Positions 43,181 through 53,305 of a stretch of DNA of 64,000 nt are shown in pieces. The notes beneath the pieces are model-generated. The model saw nothing but the letters and a program-made list of their open reading frames with translations. It was not told the origin of the DNA and did no database searches. The first letter of the stretch is position 1. Every line of letters starts with the position of its first letter. Origin of the DNA: Mesoplasma lactucae ATCC 49193 (GTDB taxonomy: Bacteria > Bacillota_I > Bacilli_A > Mycoplasmatales > Mycoplasmataceae); assembly GCF_002441935.1 (NCBI RefSeq), contig NZ_CP023668.1, positions 434,001 through 498,000 on the forward strand, written 5' to 3'. A program made the translations under genes and the position numbers.

Positions 43181-43710
43181 TTTTTCCACCCTGCTCAATT
43201 CTAATCATTTCTAAGTTCTTAAAAAATGATTGCTTTTATATATAATGAATTTCTCTTGGTAATTTTGTTAAACATCTTCAAACTTCTTTATTAACGTTTA
43301 AAATATCTCTTAGTTTAAAGTTTTTAAACCTTTAAACCCTAAAGACATTTTATTTATTAGTTAAAGTTTTGAAAGTCTAATAAAAAATAATTATTGATAT
43401 TTTATCAGTAATCAAGACTTCGATTAGGCATTATGCCCCATCTTTTCTAATTCATTTTAACATATTTATAAACCAGAATGACTTATATAACCCTTAATAG
43501 TTGTTAAAAAGTTTCATTTTGAGAGTTTTTTCTAAAGATTATATCTATTGTGTCATTTATAACTATTATAAATAAAGTTTTATAACAAAGAATATTTTTG
43601 TTTATTTAGTTGCATATTTTTGTTATTTTCTTTAAAATAAGTTAGTATTTTGAAATGTTTATAGGTTTAAATTCTTTTAAAATATTTTAAAAAATGAGAG
43701 GTGAAATAAA
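43181..43710. other. 530-bp divergent intergenic region fakA / rpmB
   Basis: No credible gene on either strand. It holds promoters for both flanking genes, several AT-rich hairpins, and one relatively GC-rich island at about 43,419-43,445 containing the near-palindrome GGCATTATGCC. I recognise no riboswitch, RNase P RNA, tmRNA or SRP RNA. Confidence 0.6.
43610..43638 (+). promoter_or_regulatory. Promoter of rpmB
   Basis: TTGCAT (43610-43615), a 17-bp spacer, then TAAAAT (43633-43638). The predicted leader is about 65 nt. Confidence 0.6.
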
Positions 43711-43908
43711 ATGGCAAGAAAAGACGATTTAACAGGTAAAGGTGCACTTTCTGGTAACAATAGATCTCACGCATTAAATGCTACTAAAAGAAAATGAAAC
43801 GTAAACCTACAAAAAGTTAAAGTTGTGGATGAAAAAGGTAACGTTAAAACAATTAAAGTATCTGCTCGTACATTAAGAACACTTAAAAAAGCTGAAAAAT
43901 TAGCTTAA
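43711..43908 (+). CDS. rpmB: 50S ribosomal protein L28
   Basis: 65 residues. Small basic protein of the large ribosomal subunit: [20 protein letters not shown] at the start, a UGA Trp in KRKWNVNLQ, and [15 protein letters not shown] at the end. The typical zinc cysteines of some L28 forms are absent. AGAGGTG precedes the ATG by about 8 nt. It is a single-gene unit with a strong promoter and terminator. Too short to be noticed by length alone, but unmistakable by sequence. Confidence 0.96.
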
Positions 43909-43916
43909 TAATAATG

Positions 43917-43950
43917 AAAATGACAAGAATTACTTCTTGTCATTTTTTTC
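43917..43950. terminator. Bidirectional terminator of rpmB and the converging membrane-protein gene
   Basis: Stem AAAATGACAAGAA/TTCTTGTCATTTT with loop TTAC and T/A runs both ways. It overlaps the last codons of the gene at 43930-44754. Confidence 0.9.
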
Positions 43951-44754
43951 TGTTTTATTTTCAAGCTTTTTAGTTTGTTCTTTTTTTAAAATGCTTTTAG
44001 CATCAATTACCATATCAACACGATCTTGTTTTAAAGCAATGATAATTTCTTCATTTGGTGTTTGATTTAGAATTTGATAAGTGTCTTTTTTAGCATCATA
44101 ATCCTGAATAAATTCACTTATGTTTTTTAAAGCTAAGAAATCAGTTGTTTCTTTTGTTCTTAGTTGTGGTTGATTAACCATTTTGTTATATTCTTGAATT
44201 AAGTCATAAGTATTAGTTAACTCAGGATTATTTTTATAAATTAAATATAATAGATAAACTCCAAAACCACGAACAACTTTTCTTTCATATTCAACTTCAT
44301 GATTCAATCTTGTGGTTTCAGATTTATCATTCATGATTATTTTTTTATTCTTTTGTTTTTGTTTATTTTCTAAATATTCAATTTCTTTTGGAGTATAAAT
44401 AATATCTATATCGTAGTTTTCTTCTCGATTATTTAAATCAGAAGAAATTTCTTTTTTATAACGATTTTCTTTAACTTCTTTTTTTAAAGCTCTAGTTTTG
44501 TTTTCACTAAATCATTTTTTCATTGTTAAAAAAGCTGGGATATCTAAAATAATTAAGTTACCGACTTTGTTAATAATACCCATTTCTTTTGTATTCATAG
44601 ATAAGCAAAATCAAACTAAATCAAAAATAGCAATAATAGAAATTATTCCGATATAGCCATAACTACTTTCACCAGTGGCTCAAGCAACTACCCCACCAAT
44701 AACAGGGAAAAGAATAATTCAAATGATTTGAAAAATAAATGTAAGTACGCGCAA
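43930..44754 (-). CDS. Membrane protein with charged cytoplasmic domain, unknown
   Basis: 274 residues. Two hydrophobic segments at about 5-25 and 33-55 are followed by a long charged, helical cytoplasmic part with many Lys, Glu and Asn residues. No recognised family. The start is a TTG at 44754, supported by AGGAG 9 nt upstream, a leftward TATAAT at 44777-44782, and an N-terminal membrane helix containing two UGA Trp codons. The first in-frame ATG would cut off both membrane segments. Divergent from the tRNA-Leu promoter. Confidence 0.7.
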
Positions 44755-44776
44755 GTTTCCTCACTCCTTAGGTTTG

Positions 44777-44782
44777 ATTATA
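44777..44782 (-). promoter_or_regulatory. -10 element for the membrane-protein gene ending at 43930
   Basis: Leftward TATAAT, overlapping the region of the divergent tRNA promoter. Confidence 0.45.
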
Positions 44783-44792
44783 TATAATTTTC

Positions 44793-44820
44793 TTCACAAT
44801 ATGACTAGTTCATATATAAT
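44793..44820 (+). promoter_or_regulatory. Promoter of tRNA-Leu
   Basis: TTCACA (44793-44798), a 16-bp spacer, TATAAT (44815-44820). The predicted start lies about 4-5 bp before the mature tRNA 5' end. Confidence 0.7.
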
Positions 44821-44830
44821 ATTGAAGTAT

Positions 44831-44915
44831 GCCCTCTTGGCGGAATAGGCAGACGCATCAGACTCAAAATCTGACGAGGAAACTCGTACCGGTTCGACCC
44901 CGGTAGAGGGCACCA
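44831..44915 (+). tRNA. tRNA-Leu, anticodon CAA
   Basis: Class II tRNA with encoded CCA. Acceptor stem GCCCTCT/AGAGGGC, anticodon stem TCAGA/TCTGA with loop CTCAAAA (anticodon CAA at 44865-44867, reading UUG), a long variable arm CGAGGAAACTCG, and T-arm ACCGGTTCGACCCCGGT. Followed by its own terminator. Confidence 0.97.
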
Positions 44916-44931
44916 TTAATTAGATACACTT

Positions 44932-44957
44932 AAAAACGGGATTAACCCCGTTTTTTT
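44932..44957 (+). terminator. Intrinsic terminator after tRNA-Leu
   Basis: Stem AAAACGGG/CCCGTTTT with loop ATTAAC and a seven-T tail. Confidence 0.9.
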
Positions 44958-44999
44958 ATTTAAACTCATATATAATATTTGTGAAACAATGGTGATTAT

Positions 45000-45485
45000 A
45001 TGAATAAAAAATGAACCATCGAACGTAATAAAAATGGCTCACTTAAAGTCATAGAACAAACTGATGGACCTTACGAAACCAGAGAAGAAGCTGTTATTAA
45101 AGCTAAAGAATTAGCAAAAGACAGTAAAACTATCTTAAAAGTTTATAACGATGATGATACATTGTATGAAACTTCAAACTACACTAGTATTCTTTCTCCA
45201 ACTGAATGAAGTCTAAAGTTGAAATCAGATTTTAAAATTGCTAAAGCAGAATATTTAATTTCTAAAAAACGTGAAAAAGATCTAAAAACAGCTATTAAAA
45301 AAGCACATGTTGTTAGAGATATTGATAAAGAACGTAAATTAAAAATTCGCTTAAACGAAACCATTTTGAAAAAGCGTCGAAATGAAATCAATTATCGTGA
45401 AGCTAGACAAAGGCTTCAAGAAGGTATGCGTACTCTACGCAGAGCCAAAAGAAAACAAGAAAAAAACAATATCGAAGTTATTTAA
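45000..45485 (+). CDS. DUF2188-like protein with basic coiled-coil tail
   Basis: 161 residues. The first ~65 residues follow the DUF2188 pattern: W-x-I then a Gly-Ser-x-K turn, ETREEAVIKAKELAKD near 30, and ILKVYNDDDTLYETSNY ending the domain. This family has no known function. The rest (about 85-161) is a strongly basic helical tail rich in Lys and Arg (KKRREN, RRAKRKQEK), suggesting nucleic-acid or membrane contact. The ribosome site is weak (GGTGA). The terminator shared with thiN overlaps its last codons. Two Trp codons are UGA. Confidence 0.75.
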
Positions 45486-45508
45486 GAACTTTCTGATATT
45501 GTTTTTTT
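45461..45508. terminator. Bidirectional terminator between the DUF2188-like gene and thiN
   Basis: Stem AACAATATC/GATATTGTT with an inner AAGTT/AACTT stem, flanked by A- and T-runs. It includes the last codons of the rightward gene. Confidence 0.8.
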
Positions 45509-46136
45509 ATTTTGTCATAACGACTATTAAAGGTTTTTCATTTTTTATTTTAGGATTTTTATAAGAAATGAAAGCATTTGAAATGCATCTTGTTGAAAAA
45601 ACATCTAAATTGCCATCATATTCATATTTCAAATCACTTAATTGAATGTGATTATTATTTTCTAAACTAAAGAATGAAATATAAGTCATATCTTGATGAT
45701 TATCAAAAATGATTTCATTTTCTCCTGGTTCAAATCTTTTTAATAATGAATCATCATTAAAGATTTCAACATTGTGATATTTATTTAAAATATCTAAAAC
45801 TGAGAAATCCATATCATAACGTTTAGTTGGTTTTGAAACAAACTTAATACTTTCGGGTTTAATGATTTCATTAACATATTCAATTGCAGCAATTCCATCA
45901 AGTTCATCTTTATCAGATTTTAATTGAATGAATTTTTTTGCTTTTGATTTAATTAAATCCAATTCGCCATCTAAAACGTGATCAAAATCAGATATCGCCA
46001 AATCTATTTTAATGTTCTTATCAATTAAATCTAAACATCCTCTTTCAACTCCAACAATATAGAATTTGTCGCTGTTATAGTATGAATAATTTAAATCTGT
46101 TTTAGTAGTAACAATTAAAGCTATTTTATTTTTCAT
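45507..46136 (-). CDS. thiN: Thiamine diphosphokinase
   Basis: 209 residues. Transfers pyrophosphate from ATP to thiamine to give TPP. The pattern fits the family: GVERGCLDLIDKNIKIDLAISDFDHV near 28-53 corresponds to the usual D-x-G then GDFDS region, and SDKDELDGIAAIEYV near 73 to the K-D-x-[TE]-D motif. The C-terminal half is the beta-barrel TPK domain. The sequence is diverged (SDFDHV instead of GDFDS), as in other mollicutes. The ATG at 46136 overlaps the end of rpe by 11 bp. It is the last gene of the long operon. Confidence 0.87.
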   Translation of the reverse strand: MKNKIALIVTTKTDLNYSYYNSDKFYIVGVERGCLDLIDKNIKIDLAISDFDHVLDGELDLIKSKAKKFIQLKSDKDELDGIAAIEYVNEIIKPESIKFVSKPTKRYDMDFSVLDILNKYHNVEIFNDDSLLKRFEPGENEIIFDNHQDMTYISFFSLENNNHIQLSDLKYEYDGNLDVFSTRCISNAFISYKNPKIKNEKPLIVVMTK

Positions 46137-46809
46137 TAGTAAAGTCACTTACGATTTCTTTTTTAATATTAGCAGGAGCATTATAGAAATAACTTCCAGC
46201 TACAAACATATTAGCTCCTGCTAATTTGCAAACAGCTCCAGTTTGAGCATTAATTCCCCCATCAACTTCAATAATATATTCAAGATTATTATCTTTTTTA
46301 TATCCATCTAAGAATTTAATTTTATCAACACATTCAGGCATAAAACTTTGACCACCAAATCCAGGTCTCACAGTCATGACTAATACTCCATCAACATGTG
46401 GTAAATAAGGAATTAGATCAACAACTTTTGTTTCTGGTGAAATTGCTAACATACAAGCCACTTCATTAATTTCACAATAAGTGATGAAATCCATAATACG
46501 TCTTTTCTTTTTTAAAGATTCAATATGCATAGTCATGGATTTTGGTTTGCATTCTAAATAAGGCTTAAAGTATTCGTCCATGCTTCCTTCAATATCAACC
46601 ATAAAATGAATATCAACGTTTAATTTAGGAAAAGCTTTTTTGATGTCAGCTAATACTTTTGGACCAAAAGTTAAGTTCGGTACAAAGTGATTATCCATAA
46701 CATCATAATGAATTCAATTGGTTCCAGCATTAATTGTGTCATCTAGTTCTTTTCTTAAATCAATAAAGTTTGCTCCCAAAATACTTGGCGCTAAAATGTA
46801 TTTTTCCAT
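46126..46809 (-). CDS. rpe: Ribulose-phosphate 3-epimerase
   Basis: 227 residues. Interconverts ribulose 5-phosphate and xylulose 5-phosphate. A TIM barrel with APSILGANFIDLRKEL at 7, HYDVMDNHFVPNLTFGP at 34, VDIHFMVD at 67, VMTVRPGFGGQSFMPE at 142 and VDGGINAQTG at 177. The ATG at 46809 lies inside the end of rsgA (19-bp overlap). The pair rsgA-rpe-thiN is a common order in Firmicutes. Confidence 0.96.
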
Positions 46810-47714
46810 GGCGTTTCTTCTTCCTTTTTAACTTCTTCAATCATTTTTACATAATCATCATATAAAAATTGGGGAATGTTTTTCTCTTTAACTTCTTCTT
46901 TTATTTTGCATTGTTTCTCATTTAAATGAACACAATCATTAAATTTGCATTCACCTTGGTATTTTTCAAAAGCTCTAAAAGCATAGCGGATTTGATCTAA
47001 ACTAATCCCCTTCAAAGTGAAAGAAGAAAATCCAGGAGAATCAGCTAAATAAATATTGTCATTGATAACATAAAGAGTAACTTTTGTTGTTGTGTGCTTG
47101 CCACGGTTTAATGCTTGAGAAATCTCATTTGTTTTTTGTTGGTCTTCAAAAGAAAGGAAATTATTTAAAGTTGATGTTTTACCAGCACCAGTCTGTCCTG
47201 TGAATAAAGAGATTTTATTAACCATTATTTTTTCTAAACTATCTAAAATTTCTTTATTCGGTTTTTTGTTATCAATAACAAAAACTTGATAGTCCATTTT
47301 CTTATAGTCATCAATAATTTGTCATACACTATCATTCTTATCTGTTACTAAATCTGGTTTTGTAAATAATAAAATTGGTTCAATTTTATTTAACTCTAAA
47401 AATGCAATATATTTATCAATAATATATGTGTTTAAATTTGGTTCCTTTAAAGCTGAAACAATAAAAATTTGATCAATGTTCGCCATTTTTGGACGATGTA
47501 TTTCATTTTTTCTAGGTTCAATTTTAGTAATATAGCCTTTATCATTCGCAATCACATCAAAAGTTACATAATCTCCAACCAAAGGGCTTTCTTTACTATT
47601 TCTTTTAATATTTCCTTTTGCTAAGCAATTTGCATATGTCTTATCGTTTTGATCATAAACCACACTTTCGTGACTATCGATGTTTACAATAATTCCTTTT
47701 TTAATATTTGTCAT
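46791..47714 (-). CDS. rsgA: Ribosome small-subunit GTPase RsgA
   Basis: 307 residues. Circularly permuted GTPase that helps mature the 30S subunit. OB-fold domain at about 1-70, TKPDLV near 118 (G4), the P-loop GQTGAGKT at 173-180, DSPGFSSF near 225 (G3), and a zinc site with C-x4-C-x-H-x5-C near 257-270. The P-loop differs from the usual G-x-SGVGKS form but retains the key Gly and Lys residues. It begins 13 bp after the prkC stop. Confidence 0.95.
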
Positions 47715-47727
47715 TTAGACCTCTCTT

Positions 47728-48804
47728 TTATACCAACAAGATTGTTAAAACAAATCCAACAATCAATAAGATTGTTATAACAGAAATTCCAACAATTCAT
47801 TTTCAATTAAAAGTATTTAAAAATGTTTGAAAACGAGTTACATAGGTGTTTAAAAATTTCTTTGAGTTTCTTGGTCTAACATTATAATCTTCAAACATTT
47901 TAATGTTTTTATCATCATATAAACGTGATAAATCAATTTGCATTTGATCAACATTTTGATAACGTTTTGTATAATCTTTTGCCATTGCTTTTAAAATAAT
48001 GTTTTCTAAACGTGGATTAATTTCAGGATTATAAACTGAAGGTTTAATTGTATCCATTCAAAGGTTTAAATCACGACTAGCGATTTGTTTTCCATTCTTA
48101 GAATTTGTTGTTGTTAAAACATTAAAATTTTCAAACGGAACAATTCCAGTTGAATAAGTATAAAGCATTACTCCAAGTGCGTAAATATCAATATAATAAG
48201 GCATATCTTTTGCATCAGTTTCATAATCTTTTGCATTCTTTTCAACAAATAATTCAGGTGCCATATATTTTGGTGTCCCACTGGCTTCTAGTTCAAAATT
48301 ATCTTTTTCTAAAATTTGTGTAATCCCAAAATCAGCAATATAAGGGTCTCAAGCAGAATTCAGAAGAATGTTTTGTGGTTTGATATCTTTATGAATCATG
48401 TTTGAAAAATCATTGTAATGGATTCTTTTTAAACCTGATAAAACGCGTGAAAAGTAGTATTCAATTTCTCTTGTTGTAAAAATTGGATAGTCTTTTGATG
48501 AAGCAACCTTTGAAATTGTGTCGTTATCATAGTAATCAAGCACCATGTATGGATGTTCTTCGCCATCGATCATAGCAACTCCAAAGTTATCAATTGGTGT
48601 TACATAATTTTCAAAACTTAATGTTGATAGAATTTCAATTTCTTTTTTAAATCCAGCATTAACTTTATTTTTTAAAAGCTTTAAAGCTTTAGTGTGCTTA
48701 TTTGTCTTGTCATAAACTTTATAAACAACACTTGATGCTCCTTTACCAACTTCTTCGATAACAACATATCTATTATCAATAACGCTATTCTTTTTAATAG
48801 CCAT
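47728..48804 (-). CDS. prkC: Membrane-anchored Ser/Thr protein kinase PrkC-like
   Basis: 358 residues. Eukaryotic-type kinase domain at about 10-275: glycine loop EVGKGASSVVYKV near 16, ATP lysine in KALKLLK, catalytic loop IHKDIKPQNILL near 138 (HKD instead of the common HRD), DFG in IADFGITQ near 158, and APE in KYMAPELF near 180. A single membrane helix near 335-357 ends the protein; no PASTA repeats follow, unlike walled relatives. The ATG at 48804 is 1 bp after the prpC stop. Partner of the adjacent phosphatase. Confidence 0.93.
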
Positions 48805-48805
48805 T

Positions 48806-49576
48806 CTATTCTTCACCAGTAATTTCTAAAAGGATTAATGAAAGGTTATCAGTAGAATGACCTTTTTGAGCAGTTTCGATTAAAGTATCTGCTTTTTCTT
48901 CTAAGGTTAAATCAGAACTTAAAATTCCGTTTAATTCTTTGTCTGATAAGTAATCATGTACTCCATCAGTAGTTAACAAGAATAATCCTTTAGTGTTTTT
49001 TTCTAAATCAACATCAACTCTAATTTTTTTAGTTGGTCCTAAAACACTAGTTAAAATTTTTCAATAATGGAATTCATTGAAATTAGGATCTTCTTCATGG
49101 TTTTTATTAATACGTTTTCTATCGGCTGGTTTAGTTGAATTTAATAAGTTTTGATCCACTGTTAATAATTTTGTTTTGTTTTTGTAGTTATGATAAATTC
49201 TTGAGTCACCAATATTAATTACATAGGCTTCATCAATATCAATCACTAAAAGTGCTGAAAGAGTTGTACCCATATCAAGGATTTCACCCTTCTGTTCAGC
49301 CATAGCAAGCATTGTGTTTTTGATTGCTAAAATAGATAAACGAATTCAGTTAATAACTTCTTTTTTATCCATTTCTGCAAAATCAGTCTTTTTAAAAAGT
49401 TTTACAAACTCTTCAGAAGCTACTTGAGCTGCCACATCCCCAAATGGATGTCCACCCATTCCGTCACAAAGTACAGCTATAAATTGTCCATACTCGTTGA
49501 AATCATAATTTACACGATCTTGGTTAGACGCCCTAAAGTTTCCTTTAGTCGATTCTTTAATTACATTTATTTTCAC
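48806..49576 (-). CDS. prpC: PP2C-type protein phosphatase PrpC
   Basis: 256 residues. Metal-dependent Ser/Thr phosphatase that opposes PrkC. Motifs: NQDRVNYDF near 18, VLCDGMGGHPFGDVAA near 35, MGTTLSALLV near 102, INIGDSRIYH near 119, LLTTDGVHDYL near 205 and STDNLSLILLEI near 240. The start has GAGG upstream. It lies 22 bp after the surface-protein gene and directly before prkC, the classic gene order. Confidence 0.95.
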
Positions 49577-49598
49577 ATTGAACCTCTTTTAATATTCT

Positions 49599-51185
49599 TT
49601 ATTTTACCATTTTCTTTTTTCTCTTTTTCAATATGCTAATAGTTAACCACACAAAAGCTACTATCAAAATAGCAATTGGTAGGATTAATCATAATAATTT
49701 AAGGTTTTTGTTTTTCTTAACTTCATTAGTTTCAGTTTTATTTGAATTTTCGTCTTTATTTTCAACTTCTTTATTATCAGGTTCTTTATTATTGTCTTCA
49801 ATTGGTTGTTCAGGTTCACTTGGTTTTTCAGGTTCATTTATTTCTTTTTTATATAAAGAAATAGCGATTTGATTAACAACTGATGAACTATTTGAACTAA
49901 TAATTAACTTATTATCTTCAATATTTCATTTAACTTCATCATTAGTTAAATAGTTTTCTTTTAGTATTTCAGCGATTTTATTAGTTAATTCTTCATCTTT
50001 TTCATAACTAATTAATTCAGGAACTTTGATTTCGACTAAATCTATTTTCTTTCTTAAATTAATTGTTACAAATGGTTTATCAATGATCTTTTGATAATCT
50101 TTAACACTCTTATTATCTTCAATATAAGAGATTGGAATTATTAATTCTGTTGTTGAAGCAAACGGATTAATATATGGAGGTTTTCAACCTTTAATATTTT
50201 CATAATAAAGTTCAATAGGATTAGATTTAACAAAGTTTTCTTTTACAAATTTATCAACTTGTGAATAAATATCATTTCCACTTAATTGCTGGTTTTTTAA
50301 AGGGTTATATTCTATATTTAAATTAATGTGTTTTGAGTTTTTAAAATCCAAAACATTAATTGGTTTATAAACACTCATCTCGTTGATTTTACAATCTAAA
50401 GTAGAGTATGTTTCTTCGTTTTCTGGTACGTTTAAATCTAAAGTTTGGAAATAATCGAGACTATAAGGACCCATGATTCAAAATCTTGGCATGACAGATT
50501 CTTTATTTCAACTTAATTCATCGTAATTTCTTTTATTATGAACAGCTAAAGTTTTTTCAAACACAACTTTTGGTTCATATTTAAACCCTAACAATGTTGT
50601 TGTTTCACCAAAATCATTAATTTCATCATTGCATAATCTGCCTGTGTCAAATGAATAATGGGGTTTAAATTCTTTTTCAAACTTGACACTTTCACCATTA
50701 AATAAGTTAATTTCAAACTTAATATTCATTTTAAATTCAATTACTTTATTAGAAATTTCGTTAGTTAAAGAGCTTTCTTTTGGTAAATATTCTAAACGTT
50801 CTAACTTATCAAAGTTTAATAATTGTTTAGTGTTATCTCACATTTCACTTGAAGCTTTAATGGCTGTATCAAGTGTATTTAATCCACTTTCACCACCATT
50901 TCTTCAACTGTTTAAATGATATTGATATCCATCAGAATACTTCTTATTACCAATTGCATTCATTCCCTGAGCGATGTTAATTCTTTGTTCTCAATTAGCT
51001 AAGGAATATTTAAAGTTCCCTTCGCTTCCAATTTTGTAAATATCTTGTTGATAAGACTGACGCATAAAATCTGATTTATCAAATTTAATCTCTCAATCAA
51101 CGTCTTTTGGTTGACTGATTGTTGCAAAAACACTTGGATTTGAAACAAGAAAAATGGTTGTTAATGTTGTAAATAATTTCATCAT
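49599..51185 (-). CDS. Surface protein with signal peptide and C-terminal membrane anchor
   Basis: 528 residues. The N-terminal signal peptide (MMKLFTTLTTIFLVSNPSVFA, no lipobox Cys) is followed by a large extracellular domain rich in Asn, Lys and Glu. A Pro/Glu repeat-like spacer lies near 455-485 (PEKPSEPEQP), then a membrane helix near 500-520 and a basic stop-transfer end (KKRKKK). No family recognised. Its ribosome site GGAGG lies within a terminator-like hairpin directly before the ATG (51186-51209). It interrupts an otherwise housekeeping operon, between a HAD phosphatase gene and prpC. Confidence 0.78.
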
Positions 51186-51209
51186 AAAAAAATACCTCCA
51201 ATGAGGTAT
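51186..51209 (-). terminator. Terminator-like hairpin that contains the next gene's ribosome site
   Basis: Leftward ATACCTC-ATTG-GAGGTAT, a 7-bp stem with a 4-nt loop, followed by seven Ts that run straight into the ATG at 51185. The GGAGG of the surface-protein gene forms part of the loop and 3' arm. It could terminate transcription after the HAD gene or mask the ribosome site. Confidence 0.7.
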
Positions 51210-51221
51210 AAGAAGGAATTA

Positions 51222-52007
51222 TTAATTTTGTCCCAAATAATTTTTAATTTCTCATAAATGATCAATTTTATGTTTTCCATATTTTTGAATTTCTTTGTTA
51301 TATGGTTGTTTAATTACAAAAGAATTATCAAATCAACTTAACATGGTAATGTCATTATCATCATCACCAGCAGTAATGATTTGTTCTGGTTTTAAATGTT
51401 CAAGTTCTTGCATTATTTTAACTGCATCACCTTTTGAAGAATGTGGAGGATGAATTTCAACTAAATTACTATCATTATTATTAATAATTGTTAAATCTGG
51501 TGCAACTTTTTTAACATGTTTAATTAAATTATCTAAAGTTTGTCTATCTTCCATAATTTTAAAGCAAACTAAATCCATATCATATAAGTCATCAAAACTT
51601 TGATTAGTGATTCTTCTTTTTAAAGAACCATCTGGATATTTTGAAGGATTATCGGTAAATAAATACATTTCTTCATCTGGTGTTGCATAAATTAAAGTAT
51701 GTAAATTTAAAGTTTTTAAATAATCAACAACTGGTTTTAATTCATCATGAGGGATTGTTTTTTTATAAAGTAATTTTCCATTATCATCACGAATCACAGC
51801 CCCAGCATTAGTAATATATAAAGAAGGTTTAATTCCCATTTCCCTAGCTTCTCTTAGTATCATTTCATAAGGACGTCCTGATGCAATTACAACATGATTA
51901 TTATCGTTGATAAATTCTTTAACAAAAGCTAAATCTTTTGGATCTACTCCACCATCAGTTCCATTTCTTAAAGTGCCATCATAATCAGTGACTAATCATT
52001 TTTCCAT
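51222..52007 (-). CDS. HAD-superfamily Cof-type phosphatase
   Basis: 261 residues. Cof-like haloacid-dehalogenase hydrolases dephosphorylate sugar phosphates, FMN or similar. Motif I is VTDYDGTLRNG near residue 6, motif II VIASGRPYEM near 40, the type IIB cap follows with SSKGDAVKIM near 190, and motif IV is AGDDDNDITML near 214. The substrate cannot be told from sequence. It starts 2 bp before the rsmB stop region and is presumably co-transcribed with it. Downstream lies the hairpin at 51186-51209. Confidence 0.9.
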
Positions 52008-52009
52008 TT

Positions 52010-53305
52010 TTAAATTATCCCTTCTTTTTTTAATTTACAAATAAAGAACCCATCAGAATCAATTTCATAACCAAATAATTGGGTTTGTGAAATAATTTCC
52101 ATGTCTGGATGATCTTTTAAGAATTCTTGAATTCTTGCTTGGTTTTCACTTTCATTAATTGTACAAGTTGAATAAACCATTTCACCATTTGGTTTTAAAG
52201 ATTGATAGGCAACTTCAATTAATTCTTTTTGGGTTTCATATAAAGTATTTATAGTATCATTGTTTGTTTGAAAGTTTAATTTTATTTCAGGTTTTCTTTT
52301 TAAAACTCCAAAACCAGAACAAGGTGCATCTAATAAGATGTAGTCATATTGTTCATCTTTAATTGCTAGATTTGCATTTCCGTTAACAAGTTCAACATTG
52401 GTTACACCAAGTCTTTTAATATTTTGCTCAATTAAACCAATTCTGTTTTTAGCAAGTTCAAAAGCTTTGATATAACCAGTATTATCCATAATTGCAGCAA
52501 GGTTAGTTAATTTACCACCAGGAGCACTACACATATCTAAAACACGAGAATCTTTACTTGGATTTAAGGTTTGACCAACTAAAATTGAAGCTTTATCTTG
52601 AATGGTAATTTTTCCATCGCGATATAAATCTGTAGCAATAATTGGTTTTTTAGAAATTAAACAATCTTTAATTTCTGGTTGTTTTTTTAAACCATATTCA
52701 GTTTTATATTCATTATATAAGTCATCAAAATCAGCTTTTAAGGTATTAACTCTTAAGTTAATTTCTGGTTTTTTAACTGAATCTTTAACAACTTTTTTAG
52801 CTTCAGTTTCACCATAGCCTTCTTTGATTAGCTTGTATAGCAAGAATGGAAAACCATATTCTAAACAATATTTCTTTTCTTCGTTTTTTTCGTTAACTTC
52901 ATAGATTTCTGGAGTTTGACGAATGACATTTTTTAAAACGCCATTTACTAACCCACTAAATCTTGGGTTAACTTCTTTTGCTAAGTTAACAGCTTCATTC
53001 ACAATTGCATATTGGGGAATGTTATCCATAAAATGTAATTGATAAAGTGCCATTCAAATAATAATTTGAATTTCATATGGTGTTTTTTTCTTATTAATTA
53101 GTTTATTAGTTGTATATTCTAAAAAGATTTTTCAAGTTACAACTCCATGAACTAAAACAAAAATTAAGTTCTTTTCTTTTTGATCTAAGTCTTTATTTTG
53201 CGCAACATCATTTAAAAGGATATTTGAAAAAGATCCTTTTAAAATAATTTTCTTTAAGATTTCAAAAGCAATTTGGCGAGAATTAGAATTTTTTTGATTC
53301 ATCAT
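52010..53305 (-). CDS. rsmB: 16S rRNA (cytosine-967-C5)-methyltransferase RsmB
   Basis: 431 residues. An N-terminal NusB-like RNA-binding domain (about 1-140) is followed by the SAM-dependent methyltransferase. Motifs: VLDMCSAPGGKLTNLAAIM near 249, DYILLDAPCSGFGVLKRKPEIK near 316 and VYSTCTINESEN near 380, with both expected cysteines in APCSG and STCT. The start (ATG at 53305) overlaps the end of gmk by 23 bp, with GGAG about 6 nt upstream. An ATG directly after the first is an alternative. Confidence 0.93.

Noticed and set aside
43181-43710. Riboswitch or housekeeping RNA in the fakA/rpmB gap
   Set aside because: No T-box, SRP RNA, RNase P or tmRNA core sequence is recognisable; only promoters and AT-rich hairpins.
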